Assembly (NCBI RefSeq): GCF_000383615.1
Contig: NZ_KB911591.1
Span: 1 to 64,000, forward strand
DNA: 64,000 nt
Origin: Streptomyces canus 299MFChir4.1
GTDB taxonomy: Bacteria > Actinomycetota > Actinomycetes > Streptomycetales > Streptomycetaceae
Reading direction: 5' to 3'
Numbering within the stretch: position 1 is the first letter of the stretch; every line of letters starts with the position of its first letter. The notes under the pieces are model-generated. The model ran no database searches, had not been told where the DNA came from, and saw only the letters and a list, made by a program, of their open reading frames with translations. Of the stretch, positions 43,904 through 51,791 are shown piece after piece. Position numbers and translations under genes: made by a program.

Positions 43904-45277
43904 TCAGCCGCCGCGACGTACCTGGGCCGCCCTCCGGGCCTCGGCGAGCTTGCGGGCCTCACCGGACTTGCGGGACTTGCCGCCGGTGCCGCGGGAGGCG
44001 TCCTTGCTGGTGCCCAGCCCGCGGAAGGGGGCGTTGGTGTTCTTGGGCCGGGGCACGGCGGGCCCGCCGTCGAGCGCGGTGCCGGAGGGAGCCTTGGCCC
44101 CGGTGATCCGGCTCAGCTCCGCCTCGCCCGAGCGCACCTTGGTCACGGTCGGCTCGATGCCGGCCTCGGCCATCACGCGGCTCGTCTCGCGGCGCTGGCC
44201 CGACAGCACCAGGGTGACGACCCGTCCCGACTCACCCGCCCGGGCGGTTCGGCCCGCGCGGTGCAGGTAGTCCTTGGCGTCGGTGGGCGGATCGACGTTC
44301 ACCACGAGGTCCAGGTCGTCGACGTGCAGGCCACGCGCGGCGACGTTGGTGGCGACCAGGACGGTGACCTGCCCGGTCTTGAACTGGGCGAGAGTGCGGG
44401 TGCGCTGCGGCTGGGACTTGCCGCTGTGCAGGGCCGCGGCGTGCACTCCGCTGCCCCGCAGATGCCGGGTGAGCTGGTCGACACCGTGCTTGGTGTCCAG
44501 GAACAGCAGTACGCGGCCGTCGCGGGCGGCGATCTCTGTCGTGACGGCGTACCGGTCGGGGCCGTGGACGACCAGGACATGGTGATCCATCGTCGTGACG
44601 GCGCCCGCGGACGGGTCGACCGAGTGGACGACGGGGTCGTGGAGGTAGCGGCTGACCAACTGGTCCACATCGCGGTCCAGGGTCGCCGAGAACAGCATCC
44701 GCTGGCCCTCGGGCCGCACCTGGTCGAGGACCTCCGTGACCTGCGGCAGGAAGCCCAGGTCGCACATCTGGTCGGCCTCGTCGAGGACGGTGATCCGCAC
44801 CCGCCCCAGGCGGCAGGCCTTGCGCTCGACGAGGTCGTGCAGTCGGCCGGGGGTGGCGACGACGACCTCGGCCCCGTCCCGCAGCGCGGCGATCTGCCGG
44901 CCGATGGACATGCCGCCGACGACCGCCGCCATCCGCAGCCGGAGCGCTTCGGCGTACGGGGCCAGTGCCTCGCCGACCTGCTGGGCGAGCTCCCGGGTGG
45001 GCACCAGGATCAGTGCGAGGGGCTGCTTCGCCTCCGCGCGCTGCCCGGCCGTCCGCACGAGCAGTGGCAGGCCGAACGCGAGCGTCTTGCCCGATCCGGT
45101 GCGCCCGCGCCCCAGGACGTCGCGTCCCGCGAGGGCGTCGGGCAGCGTGGCCGCCTGGATCGGGAAGGGCTCGCGCACCCCGTGTTCGGTGAGGGTGCGC
45201 AGCACCTCGGCCGGAAGTGCCAGGTCGGCGAAGGAAATGGCAGGGGCCGCTGCGTCACGGTGGTCGGGGTGGTCCAT
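43904..45277 (-). CDS. DEAD/DEAH-box RNA helicase
   Basis: A 457-residue superfamily-2 RNA helicase. All core motifs are visible: Q-motif FADLALPAEVLRTLTEHGVREPFPIQ, Walker A RTGSGKT near residue 60, PTREL, TPGR, DEAD in VLDEADQM, SAT in LFSATLD, and HRAGRTAR in the second RecA domain. The C-terminal 80 residues are basic and low-complexity (KSRKSGEARKLAEARRAAQ), likely RNA-binding. Such RhlE-like helicases help ribosome assembly or cold adaptation. ATG 45277. Confidence 0.95.
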   Translation of the reverse strand: MDHPDHRDAAAPAISFADLALPAEVLRTLTEHGVREPFPIQAATLPDALAGRDVLGRGRTGSGKTLAFGLPLLVRTAGQRAEAKQPLALILVPTRELAQQVGEALAPYAEALRLRMAAVVGGMSIGRQIAALRDGAEVVVATPGRLHDLVERKACRLGRVRITVLDEADQMCDLGFLPQVTEVLDQVRPEGQRMLFSATLDRDVDQLVSRYLHDPVVHSVDPSAGAVTTMDHHVLVVHGPDRYAVTTEIAARDGRVLLFLDTKHGVDQLTRHLRGSGVHAAALHSGKSQPQRTRTLAQFKTGQVTVLVATNVAARGLHVDDLDLVVNVDPPTDAKDYLHRAGRTARAGESGRVVTLVLSGQRRETSRVMAEAGIEPTVTKVRSGEAELSRITGAKAPSGTALDGGPAVPRPKNTNAPFRGLGTSKDASRGTGGKSRKSGEARKLAEARRAAQVRRGG

Positions 45278-45432
45278 GGAGAGCCTTCCGCAGAGGAGAC
45301 GTACCGAGGAAGGCCCGGCAGGAAGTCATGAGCGCGCAAACGTTAGACGGTAACACAAAGTGATGGTGGGTCCAGGTGCGGCGAAGGTGCGGCCCTGGTC
45401 GACAGCCGACGGACTGGGGCCGCACCGAAGCG

Positions 45433-46191
45433 TTACTGGAACGTGCGCTTGAGCAGGTCGAGCAGCGCGGCCCAGTGCCGCTCGTCGCCCTCGCGGTGGT
45501 ACGCGGCGGTGTCCGCCTGGGTGAAACCGTGCGGGGCGCCGTCGTAGACCTCGCACCGGTGGCGGACCCCGGCCTCGGTGAGCGCGTTGGCGAGCCGCTC
45601 GATCTGCTCGGGAGGCAGCGACGGGTCGCCGTCGGCGTGACCGAAGTACAGCTCGGCGGTGATGCGCCCGGCCACCAGGTGCGGGCTGTCCGGAGCGTCG
45701 GTCGCCAGGCGCCCACCGTGGAAACCGGCCGCCGCGGCCACCCGGTCCGGGTACGTGCCCGCGGTGAGCAGGGACAGCCGTGCGCCCATGCAGTAGCCGG
45801 TGACAGCGACCGGACCGTCGGTGGCCTCGGGGCGGTCGGCCAGCCAGCGCAGATACGCCCCGGCGTCCCGCATGGCGAGCTCGGGCGTCAGCGCCTGGAT
45901 GACCGGTGCGATCTTCTCGAAGATCTCCGGCCGCGCGCCGGGGTCGATGAACTCCGGCAGCTCGAAGACCGGCGCGCGCCCGTGGCGGTAGAAGACGTTG
46001 GGGACGAGGACCGTGTAGCCGGCCTCGGCGAGCCGGTCGGCCATGGTCCGCAGCTGGGGGCGCAGCCCGAAGGCGTCCTGGAAGAGCAGAACGGCCGGCC
46101 GGGGCACACCGTCGCCCGGGTGGGCCAGGTAGGCGTCGGCGACACCGTCCTCGGTGGGGATGTCGACGGCGGTTCCCTGTACGGAGGTCAT
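45433..46191 (-). CDS. dienelactone hydrolase family protein
   Basis: A 252-residue alpha/beta hydrolase of the DLH type, with nucleophile Cys134 in GYCMGARL, acid Asp in YFGHADGDPS and catalytic His in DGAPHGFTQ near 220. DLH enzymes open cyclic enol-lactones in aromatic breakdown or detoxify similar esters. No ring-cleavage genes are adjacent. The ATG lies right after a C-run with no ribosome site; a start 29 codons upstream lacks family homology. Confidence 0.9.
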   Translation of the reverse strand: MTSVQGTAVDIPTEDGVADAYLAHPGDGVPRPAVLLFQDAFGLRPQLRTMADRLAEAGYTVLVPNVFYRHGRAPVFELPEFIDPGARPEIFEKIAPVIQALTPELAMRDAGAYLRWLADRPEATDGPVAVTGYCMGARLSLLTAGTYPDRVAAAAGFHGGRLATDAPDSPHLVAGRITAELYFGHADGDPSLPPEQIERLANALTEAGVRHRCEVYDGAPHGFTQADTAAYHREGDERHWAALLDLLKRTFQ

Positions 46192-46318
46192 GGGGGGGTG
46201 CCTCTCTGCGCGTGCGACGGCGAGCAGGTCGCCGACCCGGTGGCGGAACCGGGCCGGCGACATCGTTGCACGCACCATCCAACTGGCCTCCGTGGCCCCC
46301 TCCTACTTGAGAGCCGCT

Positions 46319-46939
46319 TTACTCGAACCTGCTGGTGTCACCCGCACCGTGTCGCACGATCTCCGCCTCGCCGCCCGAGAAGTCGATCACCGTCGTCGGT
46401 TCGGTGCCGCAGTCGCCGGAGTCGACGACGCCGTCCAGGACGTGGTCGAGACGGTCCTTGATCTCCCAGCCCTGGGTCATCGGCTCCTCCTCGTCGGGCA
46501 GGAGCAGGGTGCTCGACAGCAGCGGTTCCCCGAGCTCGGCGAGCAGCGCCTGGGTGACGACATGGTCGGGGATGCGCACGCCGACCGTCTTCTTCTTCGG
46601 GTGCTGGAGCATGCGCGGCACCTCCTTCGTCGCCGGGAGGATGAAGGTGTAACTGCCGGGCGTCGACGCCTTGATCGCGCGGAACACGTCCTTGTCGACC
46701 CGTACGAACTGGCCGAGCTGCGCGAAGTCCTGGCAGACGAGAGTGAAGTGGTGCCGGTCGTCCAGATGACGGATGGTCCGGATCCGGTCGATGCCGTCAC
46801 GGCTGCCCAGCCGGCACCCGAGCGCGTAACAGGAGTCCGTCGGATACGCGATCAGCGCGTCCGACCGGATGCTCTCGGCGATCTGGGAGATGGTGCGGGG
46901 CTGCGGGTTGTCGGGGTGCACGTCGAAGTACTTCGCCAT
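46319..46939 (-). CDS. YciO/Sua5 family (threonylcarbamoyl-AMP synthase-like) protein
   Basis: A 206-residue YrdC-domain protein of the YciO branch. Characteristic: AYPTDSCYALGCRLGSRDGIDRIRTIRHLDDRHHFTLVCQDFAQLGQFV at the N-terminal half and PGSYTFILPATKEVPRMLQHPKKKTVGVRIPDH in the middle. YrdC proteins bind dsRNA/tRNA and ATP; the YciO group has weak or unknown activity in tRNA t6A formation. ATG 46939; divergent from a MerR gene. Confidence 0.92.
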   Translation of the reverse strand: MAKYFDVHPDNPQPRTISQIAESIRSDALIAYPTDSCYALGCRLGSRDGIDRIRTIRHLDDRHHFTLVCQDFAQLGQFVRVDKDVFRAIKASTPGSYTFILPATKEVPRMLQHPKKKTVGVRIPDHVVTQALLAELGEPLLSSTLLLPDEEEPMTQGWEIKDRLDHVLDGVVDSGDCGTEPTTVIDFSGGEAEIVRHGAGDTSRFE

Positions 46940-47044
46940 CCGTCGAGCTTATGCCGTCGGCACGCGGCGGCGGCGCAGGCCCGGGTGGCGCCGACCGGTG
47001 ACGGGTGACTCGCACCCCCTGCCCCTTCTTTCGCGTGCGCCGAG

Positions 47045-47075
47045 TTGAGTCTCCCGCAAGGGGAGACCGCAGGAT
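47045..47075 (+). promoter_or_regulatory. MerR-type promoter with 19-base spacer and internal dyad
   Basis: TTGAGT (47045-47050) and CAGGAT (47070-47075) are separated by 19 bases, the lengthened spacing of MerR-activated promoters, and the dyad GTCTCCC-N5-GGGAGAC (47049-47067) fills the spacer. Seven bases after the -10 lies the A of the MerR start codon, so a leaderless transcript is possible. Confidence 0.65.
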
Positions 47076-47081
47076 GAGGTC

Positions 47082-47996
47082 ATGGACGACGGCGGCACCT
47101 TCCACTCGATCGGTGACCTGGCCCGGCAGACCGGGCTGACGGTGAAGACGATCCGTTTCTACTCCGACGAGGGCATCGTGACCCCCGCAGACCGCACCCA
47201 CGCCGGCTACCGCCGCTACGGCCCCGAGGCCGTCGCCCGGCTCGCCTTCGTACGGACGCTGCGCGAACTCGGCCTCGGTCTCGCCGCGATCCGGCAGATC
47301 CTCGACCGTGAACTGGCCCTCGACGAGGTCGCCGCTCAGCACGCCGCGGCGCTGGACGCCCAGATCGGCATCCTGCGGCTGAGGCGGGCCGTACTGACCG
47401 CCGTGGCGCGACGCAGGCCCACACCCGAGGAGACCCACCGCATGCACGAACTGGCCCGACTGTCCGAAGCCGAACGCCGACGCCTGGTCGACGACTTCCT
47501 CGACGCCGTGTTCCCGGACCCCGGCAGTGCGGCCGCCCGCCGCTCCATGACCCCGGAACTCCCCGACCGGCCTACGGAAGAACAGCTGGAGGCGTGGATC
47601 GAGCTGGCCGAACTCACCCACGACCCGGACTTCCGCGCGGGCCTGCGGCGCGCCGCTCAGGCCTACCGCTCCGACGCTGCCATGCCGCCGCGCCCCGACG
47701 TCGTGGCCCTGGCCCGGGACCACGCGGAACCCGCCCTCGACGCGGGGATCGCGCCGGATTCGCCTGAGGCCGACCCCGTCGTCACGGCACTTACCGCCCA
47801 CTGCGCCCGCACCCTGGACCGCCTCGACGACATGGCCCTGCGCCACCATCTGCTGACCCGTCTGGAGTCCGCCCACGATCCGCGCAGGGACCGCTATTTG
47901 GAACTCCTCGCCCTCATCAACGGATGGCCCCCGCCGACCCGCCTCACCCCGGCCCTCGTCTGGTCCACGACCGCACTGCGGGTGCGGACGGCGTAG
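47082..47996 (+). CDS. MerR family transcriptional regulator
   Basis: A 304-residue MerR regulator. The N-terminal winged helix is HSIGDLARQTGLTVKTIRFYSDEGIVTPADRTHAGYRRYG, followed by the dimer helix RLAFVRTLRELGLGLAAIRQILD. The remaining 190 residues form a large helical effector domain ending in LALINGWPPPTRLTPALVW, without Cys metal ligands or a TipAS motif. It appears to be autoregulated through the dyad directly upstream. The divergent YciO gene is a possible second target. ATG with GAGG four bases upstream. Confidence 0.92.
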   Translation: MDDGGTFHSIGDLARQTGLTVKTIRFYSDEGIVTPADRTHAGYRRYGPEAVARLAFVRTLRELGLGLAAIRQILDRELALDEVAAQHAAALDAQIGILRLRRAVLTAVARRRPTPEETHRMHELARLSEAERRRLVDDFLDAVFPDPGSAAARRSMTPELPDRPTEEQLEAWIELAELTHDPDFRAGLRRAAQAYRSDAAMPPRPDVVALARDHAEPALDAGIAPDSPEADPVVTALTAHCARTLDRLDDMALRHHLLTRLESAHDPRRDRYLELLALINGWPPPTRLTPALVWSTTALRVRTA

Positions 47997-48005
47997 TGCG
48001 CGGGT

Positions 48006-48025
48006 CCGGGTGCGGCGGCACCCGG
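48006..48025 (+). terminator. hairpin after the MerR gene
   Basis: CCGGGTGC-GGCG-GCACCCGG, a perfect 8-base stem with a four-base loop, begins ten bases after the MerR stop. The stretch to 48250 shows no gene. Confidence 0.55.
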
Positions 48026-48250
48026 CAGCCCACCCTCGACCTAACCCTCCCCACGCGCACCCCCCCACTCGCACCCTCCTCACCCACCCCCTCCACACCA
48101 GACCGCGTCCGACCGAGCGCCCGCCGACCGCACGTGAGGTGGCGTCCCGAGCGGTGCGCCAGGAAGGACGCGAGAGGCGAGCGAAGGGTGACGTGGCAGG
48201 TCAGGCGGGTGGGGGTCGGGCGGAGCGGGATGCCTCGCGGACCGACCGCC

Positions 48251-48802
48251 GGCGCCTACGGGCGGGCGGTCAGCGCCCTCGCCGTGGCCCGTGTTCGGCC
48301 GGACAAGGCGGCGCTGTGCTCCGAACGCAACCGCCCCGAACGCCTGATGGACCCGGCGGCGCTGCGTGAGTGGACCGCCCGGCTGCCGCGTCCGCTGGAC
48401 GGCCTGCGGCACCACACCCGCGCCGAACTGCTCGCCACCACCCGCCCTCGGCCTGGACTTCACCGCCGTGAGCGCCGCCAAGGTCCTCGGCGTCAGCCGC
48501 AACACCGTCCGCGCCCGGAGGGAAGGCGTCGAGTCCCTGCCGCGCACCGACTTCACCGATCTGACCGTCCGCGCGACCGTTCACCTGGCCCTGAGCACCC
48601 AGGTCAGTCTCGCGGACGTACAGGGAGAGCACGGCGGCCCCGGCAGTCCCGCGTCCGGCTGGGCGACCTGCTGGCCGGACCCGCGCTGGAGACGCGGGCA
48701 CGGGAGTTGCTGGGCCGCTGGACTCTGGCGGCCGGCGGGCTCGACCACCCCGTCCTGCTCCGGGACGATCCGGGCCATCCGGACGCACCGGTGCACGGGT
48801 GA
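48251..48802 (+). pseudogene. decayed helix-turn-helix regulator (two frameshifts)
   Basis: Three joined frames give a conserved Streptomyces HTH protein: GAYGRAVSALAVARVRPDK, later DGLRHHTRAELLATTR; frameshift near 48443; ALGLDFTAVSAAKVLGVSRNTVRARREGVESL (the helix-turn-helix) to LTVRATVHLALSTQVSL; frameshift near 48650; VRLGDLLAGPALETRARELLGRWTL to the TGA at 48800. The N-terminal sensor part is missing. With two frameshifts and truncation it is inactive. Confidence 0.62.
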
Positions 48803-48986
48803 GCCCTGTGCCGCGATCAGCGGGCATCGACGCGATGCACGGGGTGCGCAGGTCACGTAGGTTCGACGCACCGCGGGGGAACGACCGGGACGGGGACCGG
48901 TCGCGCGCCCTGGGACGTCTCTCCGCATGAGCGTCCCCGGACGGCCCGGGACGTCGATCTCCTGGCTGATTTTCCGCCCGGGTGGG

Positions 48987-49010
48987 GACTGACCTGCGGA
49001 CGGCGGGTAC
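48987..49010 (+). promoter_or_regulatory. SigB-type promoter before the small gene at 49051
   Basis: GACT, exactly 14 bases, GGGTAC: a full match to the Streptomyces sigma-B family consensus GNNT-N14-16-GGGTAC/T. It lies 40 bases before the start codon. Confidence 0.62.
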
Positions 49011-49050
49011 TCGTCCGGCTCCGGAACGACTACCGCTGGAGGAGGCCGGA

Positions 49051-49287
49051 ATGACCAGCAGCACGGAGACCGGCAGCGCGACCGGCACGCCGGACAAGGA
49101 CTACAACCTGCTCTGGTATGTGGAGGCGTGCCTGAGCAACGCCCTGCGACTGGAGAGCTACATCCAGGACGCGGAACGCGGCAAGGACACCGAGGTCGCC
49201 GACCTGTTCCGCAAGGCCCAGGCGGACAGCCGCAAGGGCGCCGAGATCGGCAAGAAGCTCCTCCGCGCCCGCCTGAACGGCGGCTGA
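49051..49287 (+). CDS. small conserved protein under a SigB-type promoter
   Basis: A 78-residue hydrophilic protein I cannot name. The body (DYNLLWYVEACLSNALRLESYIQDAERGKDTEVADLFRKAQADSRKGAEIGKKLL) is predicted all-helical, probably a helical hairpin; the first 15 residues are Ser/Thr-rich and disordered. The ATG follows GGAGGAGGCCGGA. A consensus SigB promoter upstream and a strong terminator downstream make it a complete single-gene unit, probably induced by osmotic or general stress. Confidence 0.8.
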   Translation: MTSSTETGSATGTPDKDYNLLWYVEACLSNALRLESYIQDAERGKDTEVADLFRKAQADSRKGAEIGKKLLRARLNGG

Positions 49288-49297
49288 CCGGTAGGTG

Positions 49298-49333
49298 CGG
49301 AAGGGCCGGACAGACGGGTGTCCGGCCCTTCCG
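49298..49333 (+). terminator. strong hairpin terminator of the small stress gene
   Basis: CGGAAGGGCCGGAC and GTCCGGCCCTTCCG pair perfectly over 14 bases around an eight-base loop, starting 11 bases after the stop codon. Confidence 0.85.
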
Positions 49334-49539
49334 TCATGCACGCCCGCCTCGGTCTGCGCGGCCGGACGCCGCCCCGGTTGACCGGCGCAGGTGTGGTTCG
49401 GGTCGGACGGCGACGCCCCGCCCTCGGTGCGATCAGCGGCTGAACAGCCGCAACCGGTCTTCCGTACCCCGGGGCGTAGTCAGACACCGCTGGGACCCCG
49501 CGGCCGTCGAAGGGCTCCGCAGCGCCCGCCGTCGGCATC

Positions 49540-49829
49540 ATGGCCCCCGCCGGGATCGAGGTGATCGCCGGGCCGGCGGGTTGCAAGGCCGAGATCCGTA
49601 TCGAGGGGACGAGCTGCGCGAGGGGCTGTGCCACTCGGAGCAGGCGGACTACCGCATCACCACCTTCTCCGCGGAGAAGTACAACGAGGCGTGGCTCGAC
49701 GCGGCCGGCGTCTGCGGGGGCACGTACCTCGGCGGCCCGCGTTGGGTGGTCAGCGCCAGGGCGGAACACCTGGAACAGGCCAGGAACAGGCCCGGCGGGA
49801 CCGTACGGCAGCTGAAGAGCGTGTCGTAG
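49540..49829 (+). pseudogene. frameshifted gene for a secreted hypothetical protein
   Basis: The frame from 49540 gives IMAPAGIEVIAGPAGCKAEIRIE; a one-base shift in a G-run at about 49603-49608 leads into DELREGLCHSEQADYRITTFSAEKYNEAWLDAAGVCGGTYLGGPRWVVSARAEHLEQ, ending ...GGTVRQLKSVS at a TAG. These parts match a small exported Streptomyces protein family (two Cys, Trp-Leu core); the signal peptide is lost. I cannot rule out a sequencing error for the shift alone. Confidence 0.55.
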
Positions 49830-49858
49830 GTTCCGCCGGGCGCGCCCCCGGCGGAACC
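49829..49858. terminator. bidirectional hairpin terminator
   Basis: GGTTCCGCCGGG and CCCGGCGGAACC form a perfect 12-base stem with a six-base loop, exactly between the stops of two convergent genes (the pseudogene ending 49829 and cbtA ending 49866). Confidence 0.8.
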
Positions 49859-49865
49859 CACAGCG

Positions 49866-50609
49866 TCAGCCGACGAGCGCGGAGACCTCGGGCCGGGCGG
49901 GCCCCGGTTCGAGGACCCGCTCGGCCAGGTAGCCGAACAGCAGCCCGAACGCCGCCCACAGGACGGCCTGGACGCCGAGGGAGGCCAGGCGGAACTCCCA
50001 CAGGTCGGTGGCCGGGAAGCCCTTCGGGGCGTTGTCCCCGGCGGGCAGGACGACCATCGCCACCGCCACCGCGGCGGTGAAGGCCACGGCGGCCGCCGTG
50101 GAGGCGTTCCAGTTGCCCCAGGCCGGGGCCAGCCCGCGGCCCAGCAGGACCGCGCCGATCCCGAGGAGCACGCTGAGCGCGATCATCAGGACGAACAGGG
50201 CGGTGCGCTGGTCGATGGTGTCCGGGTCACCCACCGCGGGCGGGTTCGCCGGGTACTTGAGGATCGGCACGAGGTAGACGGTGAGGAATCCGCCGAGCGC
50301 CGCCAGACCCGCCGTCGCCCGTGCGCCGAACCGGCCGATCCGGCCCAGCGCGAAGCAGCACGCCAGCGCCATGATGCCGCCGATGGCGACCCCGAAGACG
50401 AGGACACCGGTGGCCAGTCCGGCCGTCGACTGCACGGAACGGCTGACGAGTTCCTCACCGTGCTCGTGGGAGCCGGCCTCCTCGAAGGCGATGGCCGCGT
50501 CCACCGGACCCTCGCCGACCAGGTAGGCGAAGACGAAGGCCAGGACACCCGCGCCGAGCCCGGCGAGCATGCCGCGCGCCAACAGGGCGCGTACGACTGT
50601 GGAGTTCAT
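49866..50609 (-). CDS. cbtA: CbtA family cobalt transporter subunit
   Basis: A 247-residue CbtA membrane protein with five hydrophobic segments: ALLARGMLAGLGAGVLAFVFAYLVGEGPVDAAI at the N terminus with conserved GEP-like GEGP, then GLATGVLVFGVAIGGIMALAC and LAALGGFLTVYLVPILKYPANPPAVGDPDTIDQRT, which is the family hallmark. CbtAB are predicted cobalt importers controlled by B12 riboswitches; a clear riboswitch lies upstream of cbtB. Starts 17 bases after the cbtB stop. Confidence 0.94.
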   Translation of the reverse strand: MNSTVVRALLARGMLAGLGAGVLAFVFAYLVGEGPVDAAIAFEEAGSHEHGEELVSRSVQSTAGLATGVLVFGVAIGGIMALACCFALGRIGRFGARATAGLAALGGFLTVYLVPILKYPANPPAVGDPDTIDQRTALFVLMIALSVLLGIGAVLLGRGLAPAWGNWNASTAAAVAFTAAVAVAMVVLPAGDNAPKGFPATDLWEFRLASLGVQAVLWAAFGLLFGYLAERVLEPGPARPEVSALVG

Positions 50610-50625
50610 GATGGTCCGCCCCGCC

Positions 50626-50844
50626 TCAGTGGCAGGGGAAACCGAGCAGGTGGCGTGCGTCGTGCACCCACTCGTGGACGCCCTCGCCGGAGACGAGTGC
50701 GGTGGCGCCCTGCTCGGCGCCGACGAAGTACAGCAGGACCAGCATCAGGACGCCGAAGAAGACGGCCCAGGGGACGAGCGCGCGCACCGGCAACGGTGTG
50801 AGGACAGGGGTGGTGGGCGTGGGGGCGGCAGTGGACTGCGCCAT
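50626..50844 (-). CDS. cbtB: CbtB family cobalt transporter subunit
   Basis: A 72-residue protein with one membrane helix (VPWAVFFGVLMLVLLYFVGAEQGAT) and a C-terminal histidine-rich tail HEWVHDARHLLGFPCH, the metal-binding signature of CbtB (five potential His/Cys ligands). It is the first gene of the cbtBA operon and lies directly behind the cobalamin riboswitch; the ATG follows GAGGTC. Confidence 0.95.
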   Translation of the reverse strand: MAQSTAAPTPTTPVLTPLPVRALVPWAVFFGVLMLVLLYFVGAEQGATALVSGEGVHEWVHDARHLLGFPCH

Positions 50845-50884
50845 GGCGAGACCTCCTCGGGAACAACGCGTCCCGCATCGTGTG

Positions 50885-51040
50885 GAGCACTCGACGACGG
50901 CGTGGGGTCTGACTCACCACCACCTCGTCGCCGAGGTGTGGCACACAGTGGCGCGACCGTGCCGGGCTTGCACCGGACTTCCGTGGCGCCGTCGTCCTTG
51001 TCGTCCCAGATGGTAGGGGCAATGCGGGCGTCGGCCAACA
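50885..51040 (-). promoter_or_regulatory. cobalamin (B12) riboswitch
   Basis: On the minus strand, between the phosphatase start and cbtB, are the two conserved B12 blocks: GGAAGTCCGGTGCAAGCCCG followed by GCACGGTCGCGCCACTGT (50946-50981), and the B12-box GAGTCAGACC (50905-50914). These match the usual GCCACTG and AGTCAGA elements of the aptamer core in order and spacing. The box lies 60 bases before cbtB, so it probably blocks translation or transcription of the cobalt transporter when B12 is plentiful. Exact ends are approximate. Confidence 0.9.
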
Positions 51041-51094
51041 TGGCGTACGCCACCTACGATGAACCACCCCCGGCGACTCGACGAAAGGGCCCGC

Positions 51095-51676
51095 ATGACC
51101 GTCCGGCTCACCCTGCTGTGCGCGGCCGCCCGTACGGAACGCGACGTCCGCTTCGGCGACGCGCCCCTCGACGAGCGGGCACTGCACCGGGTGCGGGCCG
51201 TCACCGGAACCCTCCCGCGGGCCGCCACCCGCTGCTCGGCGCCCTCCCGGCGCTGCACGGAGACGGCCCGCACCCTCGGGTGGGAGCCCGTCACACCGCA
51301 ACCGGCTTTGCGGGACCTCGACATGGGGTCCTGGTACGGCCGCACCCTCGACGAGGTCGCGGCAACCGACCCGTCGGGACTGGCCAGTTGGCTCACCGAC
51401 CCGGCCGCGGCGCCGCACGGCGGGGAGAGCGTGGCGCGGATGTGCGACCGGGTGGCCGTATGGCTGGACGCGCTGCCGTCCGACGCGGGGCGCGTGCTGG
51501 CGGTGGTGGAACAGGCGGCGGCGCGGGCCGCCGTCGTCCACGCGCTCGGAGCGCCTCACCAGGCGTTCTGGAGAATCGACGTCCCGCCGCTGTCCACCGT
51601 GGAACTCACCGGCCGCGCTGGCCGCTGGAATCTGCGGATGGCCGAGCTGCCGCTCGGTCCTCGCCCACCAAGGTGA
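51095..51676 (+). CDS. histidine-phosphatase-fold protein without catalytic histidines
   Basis: A 193-residue protein of the histidine phosphatase (CobC-like) superfamily: overall order LTLLCAAARTERDVRFGD, SAPSRRCTETARTLG, PALRDLDMGSWYGRTLDEV, HGGESVARMCDRV. But the catalytic Arg-His-Gly is Cys-Ala-Ala-Ala-Arg and the second His is Glu (LAVVEQAA), so phosphatase chemistry is not expected. It is divergent from the cbtBA riboswitch region, which suggests a cobalt/B12-related binding or regulatory role by inference. The ATG follows AAAGGG. Confidence 0.88.
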   Translation: MTVRLTLLCAAARTERDVRFGDAPLDERALHRVRAVTGTLPRAATRCSAPSRRCTETARTLGWEPVTPQPALRDLDMGSWYGRTLDEVAATDPSGLASWLTDPAAAPHGGESVARMCDRVAVWLDALPSDAGRVLAVVEQAAARAAVVHALGAPHQAFWRIDVPPLSTVELTGRAGRWNLRMAELPLGPRPPR

Positions 51677-51791
51677 GCTCGTCCCCGACAAGGGTGTCGC
51701 CGGGCCTCGGCCGGCTGCGACCGGCGTCGGACCGGCCGGCGTTCAGCCGGACGACGTCACGGTCGTCACGCCGGATCGAGACGCCCGCGGG

